The position numbers were made by a program, and so were the translations under genes. From Sutterella sp. (GTDB lineage: Bacteria > Pseudomonadota > Gammaproteobacteria > Burkholderiales > Burkholderiaceae_F), in assembly GCA_020025955.1 (NCBI GenBank), contig JAHHRF010000010.1, positions 1 to 43,163 of the forward strand: DNA of 43,163 nt, read 5' to 3'. This document shows positions 24,367 to 32,337 of this stretch, in pieces. Below the pieces are notes generated by a model. That model searched no databases, was not told where the DNA came from, and was given only the letters and a program-made list of their open reading frames with translations. Each line of letters opens with the position of its first letter. The first letter of the stretch is position 1.

Positions 24367-24427
24367 GAAAAGGGTCAAACCAGTCGTTAAGTAAGTCGTG
24401 CGCTCATTATATCGAGCTTGTCTCGGA

Positions 24428-25003
24428 TTATTCGCCCCCACCTTGAGGCTTTGTCACGATTCGCACCCGATTGGCAAGTGTTTGTAACCGTGACCAGTCA
24501 AAGCTGGGGCCAGGATCCGTTTTGCGCCCCGGGGCAATGTGTTCGTGCCCCGTAATCGCCCCAATGGGGTGGGCGTCAATGAGGGCCTCTAAAACGCCCA
24601 AAAGCGCCTCGTATTGGGGGTCGGTGTAAGGAACGTCGCCCGTCCCTTCCAATTCAATCCCAACGCTAAAGTCGTTACAGTTTTCTCGCCCTTCAAAAGT
24701 GGAGACCCCTGCGTGCCAGGCGCGATCAAGCGTTGAGACGTATTGAAGGACTTCGCCCGTACGACGAATAAAGAAGTGAGACGACACTTCCAACCCCACC
24801 AAGCTCTCTAAAAAGGGATCGCCCTTGGGGGTTAAGGTGCCGCGAAACAGATCATCCACGTCGTTGGTGCCAAAGACCGCGGGCGGGAGCGAAATATGAT
24901 GGATGACGACCAGGGTAATGGGGGTGTCGGGTCGCGCATTAAAAAAGGGCGAGGCGCGCCAGCGTGCCCCACCCAGGCGACCGGTTGTCGGGTCCAGCCG
25001 CAT
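24428..25003 (-). CDS. ampD: 1,6-anhydro-N-acetylmuramyl-L-alanine amidase AmpD
   Basis: 191 residues, typical AmpD length, no signal peptide, so cytoplasmic. Zinc ligands H35 (VIHHIS), H153 (GHEHIAPGRKTDPG) and D163 are present, as is E117 in VGIELEG. AmpD cuts the stem peptide from anhydro-muropeptides imported during wall turnover; the released tripeptide is the Mpl substrate. In enterobacteria its loss induces AmpC beta-lactamase; no ampC or ampR is seen here. Its ATG overlaps the stop of the preceding gene by one base (TAATG), showing tight coupling. Confidence 0.97.
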   Translation of the reverse strand: MRLDPTTGRLGGARWRASPFFNARPDTPITLVVIHHISLPPAVFGTNDVDDLFRGTLTPKGDPFLESLVGLEVSSHFFIRRTGEVLQYVSTLDRAWHAGVSTFEGRENCNDFSVGIELEGTGDVPYTDPQYEALLGVLEALIDAHPIGAITGHEHIAPGRKTDPGPSFDWSRLQTLANRVRIVTKPQGGGE

Positions 25004-25275
25004 TACCGGGCTCCCTTCTCACGGCATCGCTGAGAACAAAACGCGTCATCGCCGTGCCAAAGGGCTTGTGCCTTCGGGAAGTACGTTTGGCAGTGCGCAC
25101 AGCACAGCATGGGCTCCCCTTGCGGGAGGGCGTGCTTGCCCGCACGTTTGCGCTCGTTACGGCGAAAGCGTTCTAACTCTTCACGCTCTTCGTTATTGAG
25201 CTTCGTGGCTTGGCGTCGTTGGAACCACATCACCAAAAACGCCAAGGCAATAATCGCTAAGAGGAAATAGCGCAC
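25003..25275 (-). CDS. Small membrane-anchored Cys-rich protein, PP0621-like
   Basis: 90 residues. A membrane helix at 3-18 is followed by a charged stretch and a C-terminal cysteine cluster: C59 and C62 (CAHC) with C80 and C84 (CSQRC), plus C58 and H74. This looks like a small zinc-binding ribbon. It resembles the PP0621 family found next to ampD in beta- and gammaproteobacteria; the name is from memory of that context. Role unknown. It sits 12 bases after ypjD and overlaps ampD by one base. Confidence 0.8.
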   Translation of the reverse strand: MRYFLLAIIALAFLVMWFQRRQATKLNNEEREELERFRRNERKRAGKHALPQGEPMLCCAHCQTYFPKAQALWHGDDAFCSQRCREKGAR

Positions 25276-25287
25276 AACGTCCCTTCC

Positions 25288-26109
25288 TTATCGAAGACCA
25301 AAAAGCTCAATGATGAGGCGATAGCCAAAGTAGGCGAGCATAAAGGTGCCAAAGCCGACCCAGAACCACCCCAAGGCATGACGCGCGCGCCACCCGCCAA
25401 AGTAGCGACCCAAGAGCAAAATCGCAAAGACTGCCCAAGCCGTCCACGTGAGCACCGTCTTATGGTCAAAGCGAACCCACACGTCAAACATCTCGTGCGT
25501 GGCCAACGCCCCCAAGACGAGCGTCAAGGAAATGCAGACAAAGCCCAGGGCTAAAATGCGAAAGAAGATGCGCTCCATGACAACGAGCCCGGGTAACGAC
25601 GTTAAAAAGCCGTCCTCTTCTTTTTCCAAAGCAATATGCTTCAAGCTTCGGTTCTGAAGCGTTAAGAGCACCGCTTGAATGAGGGCAATGATCATGAAGC
25701 TGTAGCCGGCAATCGCAGTCAACAAATGCCAGCGGAACAAAGGACTCCACTCCGCAGCAATAATCGGGGTGCCGGGGAAGCAAAGGGGAAAGAGTGCGCC
25801 CGCTGCGGCCACCAAGAGCATGATCCCAAACTGGGCATGGAGGCGGTGAATCCACGTCTCCACCAAGAAAATGATGACCGCGAAGAAGACCACCGAGGCA
25901 GCAACATAGCCCAGCCCCAAGTGCACTTCTGGAACCTTAAAGAGTTCCGCGTACAGGGTCGCGCCCTGTAAGAGCACTGCCACTAAAATCGGCCAACGAA
26001 TCCAGGTCGCCCCTGCCGAGCCTTCGCCCTTCATGGCGCGAATAATCGTCAACCCCGTCCATAAATATAAGCCGGCCGCTATTACGGTCCCAATCGACAA
26101 CAGATTCAT
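25288..26109 (-). CDS. YpjD/CcsA-like cytochrome c assembly family membrane protein
   Basis: 273 residues from the ATG at 26109; the 44 codons upstream are not hydrophobic and cover the promoter region. About eight membrane helices are visible. The CcsA/HemX core is present: FRWHLLTAIAGYSFMIIALIQAVLL, ERIFFRILALGFVCISLTLVLGA and FDHKTVLTWTAWAVFAILLLGR, with conserved His residues. The haem-handling WWD motif of true CcmC/CcsA is absent, which fits YpjD. In E. coli ypjD lies divergent from ffh exactly as here. Function is not settled; an inner-membrane partner of the CorB/CorC type has been suggested. It heads the ypjD-PP0621-ampD-yggT unit. Confidence 0.85.
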   Translation of the reverse strand: MNLLSIGTVIAAGLYLWTGLTIIRAMKGEGSAGATWIRWPILVAVLLQGATLYAELFKVPEVHLGLGYVAASVVFFAVIIFLVETWIHRLHAQFGIMLLVAAAGALFPLCFPGTPIIAAEWSPLFRWHLLTAIAGYSFMIIALIQAVLLTLQNRSLKHIALEKEEDGFLTSLPGLVVMERIFFRILALGFVCISLTLVLGALATHEMFDVWVRFDHKTVLTWTAWAVFAILLLGRYFGGWRARHALGWFWVGFGTFMLAYFGYRLIIELFGLR

Positions 26110-26481
26110 CGGTGCTTTCGTTTTCACAAAAAGACGGAAACGCCCCTCTTCTCGCCAAAACGCTCCTAAAAGAAATACGGTGGAGGATCCCAGGCGTGAG
26201 CGTATAACCTCGCTCTCGCCTTTATTGTGAGCGCTTTGCATTAATCAACGCTTAGGCGCGGGATCCGTTTCCTTAATTATGAGGGAGAGCGCCATGAAGA
26301 GGAAACCCACGATGGCATTTTCTGAAATTCCCGAGGGTGAGTTCGCTAGTCAATGGAAAAAGCGAGCCTTACCCACTAAAATGGAAAGTTTAAGAATAGA
26401 CGGCAGACCCTTGCGTGATCCAACGTTAACCAGGGCTCTTCCACGGAAACCTCATTTCCCGAACTAGAAAGGACACAACAC
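26110..26481. other. Gene-free divergent region ypjD/ffh, 372 bases, with potentially folded leader
   Basis: No well-supported gene lies here. GGATCCC (26185-26191) can pair with GGGATCC (26260-26266). Inside is a strong hairpin of AGGCG-GAGCG paired with CGCTC-CGCCT (26192-26202 with 26211-26221, one T-T mismatch), then a weaker AGCG/CGCT pairing. Together they suggest a multibranch RNA fold in the ffh leader or a regulatory DNA region. A 57-codon frame from 26294 to 26467 has a GGGAG site but unusual codons (AGG, AGA, ATA, CGG). It ends 14 bases before ffh. Confidence 0.45.
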
Positions 26482-27894
26482 ATGCTCGACACGTTAAGCC
26501 AGCGTCTTGCCAAAGTCGTTAAAACGATGCGCGGTCAGGCGCGACTCACGGAAGAAAACACCAAGGAAATGCTCCGTGAAGTGCGCATTGCACTTTTAGA
26601 AGCGGACGTCGCCTTACCCGTGGTGCGTGAGGTGCTCTCGCGCATCAAAGAAAAGGCCTTGGGTCAGGAAGTGGTCGGGGATTTGAACCCGGGCCAAGCC
26701 TTGGTGGGCGTCGTGCAAAAAGAACTCACGGACATCATTGGTGGGGATGTGCCCCAACAGGACCGTGAAATCAACCTTCGTGCCCAGCCGCCGGCCATTA
26801 TTTTGCTCGCCGGCCTTCAGGGGGCGGGGAAGACGACGAGTGCTGGGAAGTTAGCCAAGTACCTCGTTGAAGAAAAGAAAAAGAAGGTGATGACGGTTTC
26901 CGCTGACGTGTACCGTCCCGCCGCTATTGAGCAGTTAAAGAGCGTGACGGCACAAGCTGGCGCCGACTGGTTCCCGAGCGCCCCGGATGAAACGCCCATT
27001 CAGATTGCGCACAATGCCGTCACCGAAGCCCGTCGTCGTTTCTATGACGTGTTGATTGTGGATACGGCCGGCCGCCTCGCCATTGACGAAGCGATGATGA
27101 ATGAAGTCGCGGGTTTACATGACTTCTTGAAGCCCACGGAAACGCTCTTCGTGATCGACGCGATGTTGGGTCAGGACGCGGTCAATACCGCTAAGGCCTT
27201 TAACGAGCGCCTTGAACTCACCGGGATCGTGCTCACCAAGACCGACGGCGACAGCCGTGGGGGTGCCGCTTTGTCGGTGCGCCAAGTCACGGGCAAGCCC
27301 ATCAAGTTTGTGGGGAGTGCTGAAAAGTTAACGGGGTTTGAGCCCTTCAATCCGGAAGCCATGGCGAGCCGCATCCTCGGGATGGGCGACATCGTGGGGT
27401 TAGTGAAAGACGTTCAGCGCTCCATCGACATGGCGCAGGCTGAAAAGCTCGCCAAGAAGATGGCCACGGGGAACCGCTTTGACTTATCGGACTTCCGTGA
27501 CCAGCTCATGCAAGTCAACAACATGGGGAGTTTCTCTGGGATGCTTGAAAAGCTCCCCAGCCAGTTTGCCCAGTTAGCGAGCAAAGTGGACGATGAAGCC
27601 GCCAAGAAGACGGTGGCACGCACCGTGGGGATTATCGATGCGATGACCCCGAAGGAACGTGCCAAGCCCGAACTCATCAAAGCGAGCCGCAAGAAGCGTA
27701 TCGCCATGGGGGCGGGGGTCTCGGTTCAGGAGGTGAATCGCCTCTTGAAGCAATTTGAACAGACCCAAGACATGATGAAGCGCATGAAAAAGGGCGGCAT
27801 GGCCAAGATGATGCGCGCCTTAGGCGGCATGGGTGGCTTAGGCAAGTTCCCGGGCATGGGCGGCATGGGTGGTTTGGGCGGCTTCGGTCGTTAA
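26482..27894 (+). CDS. ffh: Signal recognition particle protein Ffh
   Basis: 470 residues. N domain helices (1-100), then the G domain with P-loop GLQGAGKTT (111-119), DVYRPAAIEQL, DTAGRLAID, TKTDGDSRGGAA and KFVGSAEK. The Met-rich M domain that binds 4.5S RNA and signal peptides runs from about 325, ending in repeats of GGMGGLG. Ffh brings ribosomes making membrane proteins to FtsY. AAAGGA lies 9 bases before the ATG. ruvC starts 3 bases after its stop, so ffh heads or joins the long rightward unit ending at tolA. No 4.5S RNA gene was recognised in the window. Confidence 0.98.
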   Translation: MLDTLSQRLAKVVKTMRGQARLTEENTKEMLREVRIALLEADVALPVVREVLSRIKEKALGQEVVGDLNPGQALVGVVQKELTDIIGGDVPQQDREINLRAQPPAIILLAGLQGAGKTTSAGKLAKYLVEEKKKKVMTVSADVYRPAAIEQLKSVTAQAGADWFPSAPDETPIQIAHNAVTEARRRFYDVLIVDTAGRLAIDEAMMNEVAGLHDFLKPTETLFVIDAMLGQDAVNTAKAFNERLELTGIVLTKTDGDSRGGAALSVRQVTGKPIKFVGSAEKLTGFEPFNPEAMASRILGMGDIVGLVKDVQRSIDMAQAEKLAKKMATGNRFDLSDFRDQLMQVNNMGSFSGMLEKLPSQFAQLASKVDDEAAKKTVARTVGIIDAMTPKERAKPELIKASRKKRIAMGAGVSVQEVNRLLKQFEQTQDMMKRMKKGGMAKMMRALGGMGGLGKFPGMGGMGGLGGFGR

Positions 27895-27897
27895 TCC

Positions 27898-28485
27898 ATG
27901 CGCAAACGCTATTTGGGGATTGACCCAGGGATCAACCACACGGGCTGGGCCATTCTGGATGTAGACGGCTCCTCCTCGCACTATGTGGCAGGCGGCGTCA
28001 TCGAACCCGAAAAAGGGGCGCTTTCCGAGCGCCTTCGGGTGATTGCGGCCACACTCTCCACGCTGTGCGACACGTACCAACCGACGGCCGCGGCGTGCGA
28101 AAAAGTCTTTGTGAACGTCAACCCCCAAAGCACCCTCATTCTCGGTCAAGCCCGTGGGGCCGCGATCGCTTCCGTGGCCCTAAAGGGCGTGTCGGTGGCG
28201 GAATTTAGCCCGAGCGAAATCAAACAAGCCGTCACGGGCTCAGGGCGCGCGAAGAAAGCCGACATCCAACGCATGGTGGCCTTACTGCTCAAACTTCCCG
28301 AAGAACGTCCCTCGGACGAATCGGACGCCATTGCCTGTGCACTCTGTGCGGCCGCGAGCGAAAAACTGCAAACCGTCCGTTTAACGGGCACCGCCTCGCG
28401 CACGTACGCCACCCCACGCGCCTCACGCCAAGGGAAAGCGGGGCGCGAAGCCTGGACCAAATTACTCGAAAAGAAAGGGGCCTAA
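27898..28485 (+). CDS. ruvC: Crossover junction endodeoxyribonuclease RuvC
   Basis: 195 residues. All four catalytic acidic residues are present: D9 (GIDPG), E68 (CEKVFVNVNPQS), D140 and D143 (SDESDAIA). RuvC resolves Holliday junctions together with RuvAB. The GQARGAAIAS helix and KQAVTGSGRAKKADIQ basic loop are typical. It starts 3 bases after ffh and ends 2 bases before ruvA. The C-terminal tail after about residue 160 is basic and variable. There is no independent ribosome-binding site, so translation is likely coupled to ffh. Confidence 0.97.
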   Translation: MRKRYLGIDPGINHTGWAILDVDGSSSHYVAGGVIEPEKGALSERLRVIAATLSTLCDTYQPTAAACEKVFVNVNPQSTLILGQARGAAIASVALKGVSVAEFSPSEIKQAVTGSGRAKKADIQRMVALLLKLPEERPSDESDAIACALCAAASEKLQTVRLTGTASRTYATPRASRQGKAGREAWTKLLEKKGA

Positions 28486-28487
28486 TC

Positions 28488-29057
28488 ATGATCGGACGCC
28501 TTCAAGGGCAATTGCTTGCCAAACAACCCCCGCAGATTCTCGTGGATGTTCACGGGGTGGGCTATGAGGTTTCGGTGCCTATGTCCACGTTCTGTAACCT
28601 CCCAGAGCTCGGTCACCCGGTGACCTTAGTGACGCACTTTGTGGTGCGTGAAGATGCCCAGATTCTCTATGGCTTTTTTGAAGAGCGTGAGCGCGCTGCG
28701 TTTCGTGCCTTGATTAAAGTCTCGGGCGTAGGCCCCCGTATTGCCTTGGCAGTTTTGTCGGGGCTCTCGACCGAGGATTTAGCCCTGGCGGTTGAAGGCA
28801 ACGACGCCGCCCGCTTAACGCGTGTGCCAGGGATCGGGAAGAAAACGGCAGAACGTTTGGTGCTCGAACTTAAGGGTAAGCTCGACACGTCGGGTGCTGG
28901 GCTCATTGCCGTGACGGATGAGCGCGCTGACATCATTAGCGCCTTGGTGGCGCTCGGCTACGCAGAACGTGAAGCGCAAAAGGCCGTTAAGGAATTAGGG
29001 GCGGATGTGAGCGTCAGTGACGGCATTCGTCAAGCCCTTCAATTGCTCTCGCACTAA
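28488..29057 (+). CDS. ruvA: Holliday junction branch migration protein RuvA
   Basis: 189 residues. Domain I begins MIGRLQGQLL and has VDVHGVGYEV; domain II carries two helix-hairpin-helix motifs, LIKVSGVGPRIALAVLSG and LTRVPGIGKKTAERLVLEL; domain III (about 140-189) is the RuvB-contact helix bundle with ALVALGYAEREAQKAV. RuvA tetramers bind four-way junctions and load RuvB. AAAGGGG precedes the ATG. Order ruvC-ruvA-ruvB is complete. Confidence 0.98.
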   Translation: MIGRLQGQLLAKQPPQILVDVHGVGYEVSVPMSTFCNLPELGHPVTLVTHFVVREDAQILYGFFEERERAAFRALIKVSGVGPRIALAVLSGLSTEDLALAVEGNDAARLTRVPGIGKKTAERLVLELKGKLDTSGAGLIAVTDERADIISALVALGYAEREAQKAVKELGADVSVSDGIRQALQLLSH

Positions 29058-29066
29058 GGACACACT

Positions 29067-30101
29067 ATGGACGTCGACCGTTTGGTAAACGCCAACGCCA
29101 CTACCCCCAACGAAGAAAACGTGGACCGTGCCTTGCGCCCGACCCGTTTAAAAGACTACGTGGGGCAGCCCGCCATTCGTGAGCAGTTGGATATCTTTAT
29201 CCAGGCCGCGAAGCGCCGTGGGGAACCGTTGGACCATTTGTTGCTCTTTGGACCGCCGGGCTTGGGTAAAACCACGCTCGCGAACATTGTCGCCAACGAA
29301 ATGGGCGTCAACATCCGCCAGACCTCGGGCCCCGTCTTAGAGCGTGCCGGGGACTTGGCGGCCATGCTCACCAACTTGGAGCCCCATGACATCCTCTTTA
29401 TCGATGAAATCCATCGATTAAGTCCCTCGGTGGAGGAAATCCTCTACCCGGCGCTCGAAGACTATCAAATCGACATCATGATCGGAGAGGGGCCGGCCGC
29501 CCGCTCCATCAAATTGGATTTGCCCCCCTTTACCTTGATTGGGGCAACGACTCGTGCGGGGTCGCTAACGAACCCCTTGCGTGCCCGCTTTGGGATCGTC
29601 AACCAATTGCAGTTTTATAGTCATGCAGATTTAGCGCACATTGTGGGGCGCTCTTGCCGACTCTTAAACCTTGAGATTGATGCGGACGGCGCTGACGAAA
29701 TTGCCCGTCGAGCCCGTGGCACCCCGCGTGTGGCCAATCGACTACTGCGTCGCGTTCGCGACTACGCGGAAGTCAAACACAATGGGCAAATCACGCGCGA
29801 CGTGGCGCACGCGGCGTTAACGATGTTAAACGTCGATGAGCGTGGGCTCGATTTAATCGATACGCGTTTCCTTCTCACCATTATGGAAAAGTTTTCGGGC
29901 GGTCCCGTGGGGATCGACAACTTGGCTTCGGCCATCGGTGAAGACCGTGACACGCTCGAAGACGTGGTGGAACCCTATTTGATTCAACAGGGCTTTGTGC
30001 AACGTACCCCGCGTGGGCGTATGGCAACCGCGCTCGCCTGGGAGCACTTTGGTTTAACCGCTCCGCACGCCCAAGTCCACGATTTATTCTCTTCCCTTTA
30101 A
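29067..30101 (+). CDS. ruvB: Holliday junction branch migration helicase RuvB
   Basis: 344 residues. AAA+ features: LRPTRLKDYVGQ, Walker A GPPGLGKT (62-69), Walker B FIDEIHR, sensor 1 GATTRAGSLTNPLRARFG and the arginine-rich sensor 2 region GTPRVANRLLRRVRDYA, then a winged helix ending RGRMATALAWEHFG. RuvB hexamers pump DNA through the junction using ATP. AAGGA lies 6 bases before the ATG. It is followed after 6 bases by a membrane protein of unknown function. Confidence 0.98.
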   Translation: MDVDRLVNANATTPNEENVDRALRPTRLKDYVGQPAIREQLDIFIQAAKRRGEPLDHLLLFGPPGLGKTTLANIVANEMGVNIRQTSGPVLERAGDLAAMLTNLEPHDILFIDEIHRLSPSVEEILYPALEDYQIDIMIGEGPAARSIKLDLPPFTLIGATTRAGSLTNPLRARFGIVNQLQFYSHADLAHIVGRSCRLLNLEIDADGADEIARRARGTPRVANRLLRRVRDYAEVKHNGQITRDVAHAALTMLNVDERGLDLIDTRFLLTIMEKFSGGPVGIDNLASAIGEDRDTLEDVVEPYLIQQGFVQRTPRGRMATALAWEHFGLTAPHAQVHDLFSSL

Positions 30102-30107
30102 ACACCT

Positions 30108-30785
30108 ATGATCTTTGAGAGTGCTGAGGCGCGTTTCCTCTTTGTGAGTGCCTGTTTCCTGGGCTTTTTGCTCTTTCTTGAAAAGCGTCAAACGCAACGA
30201 GCGCTGTGGGTGAAATGGCGTCAAACCGCCCTCCTTCAGAGCCTCTTTACCGTCACCCTCTTTTTGTGGGCCTGGGCCCTCTTAGTGGTCACGGGCGGGT
30301 TAGAAAGCTTGGTGGCGACCATGGGTGCTGCGCAGCGTGAAATCGCAGGGGAAAGTGCCCCGATGGCGATGGTAGCCATCAATGGCGAGCCCCTTTCGCA
30401 TGTCCTGCCGGAACCCGGCGGCTGGAGTCCTGCCGCGTGGGTCGCTCGCCGCAGCTTAATTGCCTTGATTGCTTCCGGGGTGACGTCAGCCGCCTTTGTG
30501 GTGATTCTCGGGGTCGCGCGTGCGTACCGTGCGGGCACGGGGGTCGTGGCTGCCTTTACGGAACTCAAAACCCTCTCGTGGCGCCCCACGTTACTCACGG
30601 CCATTGGGCTTTGGATTGCCACCAATTGGACGCTCTTTTTGTGGCAAGGGCGTCATCTCTTGGGCACGGACCCTGAGGGCTACGACCGTCTGCTTACGTT
30701 TCTTCACACGCTCCCTGAGGGGGTCTCGGTTATTCTATGGGGACTCATGTTGGGGCTTTGGATCCGTTTACGACGAAGGGAATAA
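30108..30785 (+). CDS. Unrecognised multi-pass membrane protein within the ruv-tol cluster
   Basis: 225 residues; I do not recognise a family. About five membrane helices are visible: 8-24, 42-62, 115-137, 160-179 and 203-220. A loop of about 50 residues (63-114) between helices 2 and 3 is moderately polar, with EPLSHVLPEPGGW. The protein ends in RLRRRE, suggesting a cytoplasmic C terminus. No signature active-site motif is seen. Base composition is like that of its neighbours, and it fits snugly (6 bases after ruvB, 9 before ybgC), so it is probably an established member of the operon. No ribosome-binding site is obvious. Role cannot be stated; an envelope role with Tol is only a guess by position. 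Confidence 0.8.
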   Translation: MIFESAEARFLFVSACFLGFLLFLEKRQTQRALWVKWRQTALLQSLFTVTLFLWAWALLVVTGGLESLVATMGAAQREIAGESAPMAMVAINGEPLSHVLPEPGGWSPAAWVARRSLIALIASGVTSAAFVVILGVARAYRAGTGVVAAFTELKTLSWRPTLLTAIGLWIATNWTLFLWQGRHLLGTDPEGYDRLLTFLHTLPEGVSVILWGLMLGLWIRLRRRE

Positions 30786-30794
30786 ACTCAAAAA

Positions 30795-31199
30795 ATGCAG
30801 ACGTTTACTTTACCCATCCGTGTGTACTGGGAAGACACGGACGCCGGCGGCATTGTGTACCACGCTAACTATTTGCGCTTCATGGAACGCGCTCGCACCG
30901 AGTGGTTACGAGCGTTAGGCGTTGGACAAAACCAACTCGCCCAGGCCGATGCGGAAGAGGCCGCCCTTTTTGTGGTGGCGGATATGCAGATTCGCTACCG
31001 TCAAGCCGCGCAGCTCGACGATGAGCTGGTGGTGAAAACCGAGGTGCAAGCCGTGCGTGGCGCGTCGGTCACCTTCTTGCAAGGGGTCTACAAAGGTGAG
31101 ACCCTATGCTGTGAAGCCACGGTTCGTGTGGGGGTCATTGACCCCGTGAGCCGCCGCCCTAAAGCCTTGAGCCCGCGCTTAAAAGCCGCGTTTTCCTAA
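30795..31199 (+). CDS. ybgC: YbgC acyl-CoA thioesterase (tol-pal associated)
   Basis: 134 residues, single hotdog domain. The active-site stretch is YWEDTDAGGIVYHANYLRFMERARTEWLR, containing the catalytic Asp of the 4-hydroxybenzoyl-CoA thioesterase type. IRYRQAAQLDDEL and a beta strand ending at CCEATVRVGVID complete the fold. YbgC hydrolyses acyl-CoA or acyl-ACP in the cytoplasm and is nearly always the first gene of tol operons; its link to envelope constriction is unclear. tolQ follows after 33 bases. Confidence 0.95.
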   Translation: MQTFTLPIRVYWEDTDAGGIVYHANYLRFMERARTEWLRALGVGQNQLAQADAEEAALFVVADMQIRYRQAAQLDDELVVKTEVQAVRGASVTFLQGVYKGETLCCEATVRVGVIDPVSRRPKALSPRLKAAFS

Positions 31200-31232
31200 T
31201 TCTTTTCTTTTTTCTCACTGACTTTTTTGATT

Positions 31233-31901
31233 ATGACGCCCACAACTGACCTTTCTATCCTCACCTTGATTGCCAACGCTAGCGTCGTGGTGAAATCGGT
31301 GCTCGCCCTTTTATTGATCTTATCGGTGACGAGCTGGACGGTTATTTTCAAGAAGTACTTTGTGCTCAACCGTACGATGGCCGAGATTCAAGCCTTTGAA
31401 AACACCTTCTGGGGTGGGGCAGAACTCTCGGGCCTCTACGAGCGCTGCAGCCAGAACCCCATGAAGCAAGGCGTGGAAGAACGCCTCTTCGTGGCGGGGA
31501 TGCGTGAATTCTTAAAGCACGAAGGGTCCTCTCAGAGCATTAACGGGGTGAGCCGCGCCATGAGCGCCGTTTACACCCGTGAAACGGATCGCTTAGAAAA
31601 GGGCCTTCCCATGCTCGCGACGATTGGGTCGAGCGCCCCCTTTATTGGGCTTTTCGGTACCGTTTGGGGGATCATGAATGCCTTTACGGGCTTGGCGACG
31701 TTAGATAACGTGAGCTTAGCCGTGGTGGCACCAGGCATTGCCGAAGCGTTGGTGGCGACCGCCATCGGGATTTTTGCTGCGATCCCGGCCTCCGCTGCCT
31801 ACAACTACTTTAGCCATCGCTTGAATACGATTTCTGCGCGTATGGACGGTTTTGCGGAAGAGTTCTTGAACATTCTGGAACGCCAGAGCCAGCGAGGCTA
31901 A
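31233..31901 (+). CDS. tolQ: Tol-Pal system proton channel subunit TolQ
   Basis: 222 residues from the ATG at 31233; an in-frame TTG two codons upstream is the only alternative. The ExbB/TolQ layout is clear: helix 1 at about 15-38 (VVVKSVLALLLILSVTSWTVI), a long cytoplasmic loop, then two helices with IGSSAPFIGLFGTVWGIM and GIAEALVATAIGIFAAIPASAAYNYF. TolQ pentamers with TolR use the proton gradient to drive TolA and pull the outer membrane in during division. It lies five bases before tolR. Confidence 0.97.
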   Translation: MTPTTDLSILTLIANASVVVKSVLALLLILSVTSWTVIFKKYFVLNRTMAEIQAFENTFWGGAELSGLYERCSQNPMKQGVEERLFVAGMREFLKHEGSSQSINGVSRAMSAVYTRETDRLEKGLPMLATIGSSAPFIGLFGTVWGIMNAFTGLATLDNVSLAVVAPGIAEALVATAIGIFAAIPASAAYNYFSHRLNTISARMDGFAEEFLNILERQSQRG

Positions 31902-31906
31902 TCGGT

Positions 31907-32326
31907 ATGGGACTCTTTAATCAGAAAAAGGGCCGTCGCCGTTTAGTGAGCGACATCAACGTCGTGCCCTATATCGACGTGATGTTGGTCTTGGTGGTGA
32001 TCTTGATGGTGTCCGCCCCCTTTGTGAACCCGAGCGTGGTGAATTTGCCCAGCGTCAGTAAAGCGAGCAAAGCGCCCGATAAGCCCGTGGAAGTGATTGT
32101 GTTTGCGGACGGAAAACTCTCCGTGCGTCAAGGGAAAGACCTCACCCCGGTGACGGTGGCGGGGTTAATAGACGCCGTCAAACACGTCCAAGGGGATAAG
32201 CCTGAGACCCCCGTCGTCATCATGGCCGACAAGAGTGTGCGCTATGAAGCCGTGATTGAAGCCTTGAAAGTACTTCAAAATGCGGGCATTGCCCGTGTGG
32301 GGCTTTCTTTGCAGGTTCATAAGTGA
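31907..32326 (+). CDS. tolR: Tol-Pal system protein TolR
   Basis: 139 residues. A short basic N terminus (KKGRRRLVSDINVV) leads into the single membrane helix with the proton-carrying Asp24 (PYIDVMLVLVVILMVSAPF). The periplasmic ExbD/TolR domain covers about 45-139, with VIVFADGKLSV and VVIMADKSVRYEAVIEAL. TolR plugs the TolQ channel and couples proton flow to TolA. tolA starts 11 bases after its stop. Confidence 0.97.
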   Translation: MGLFNQKKGRRRLVSDINVVPYIDVMLVLVVILMVSAPFVNPSVVNLPSVSKASKAPDKPVEVIVFADGKLSVRQGKDLTPVTVAGLIDAVKHVQGDKPETPVVIMADKSVRYEAVIEALKVLQNAGIARVGLSLQVHK

Positions 32327-32337
32327 GGACGCGCGAC

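Noticed and set aside
26110..26481. 4.5S (SRP) RNA gene next to ffh
   Set aside because: The conserved GGAA-tetraloop and GTCAGG...AGCAGCC motif of SRP RNA is absent.
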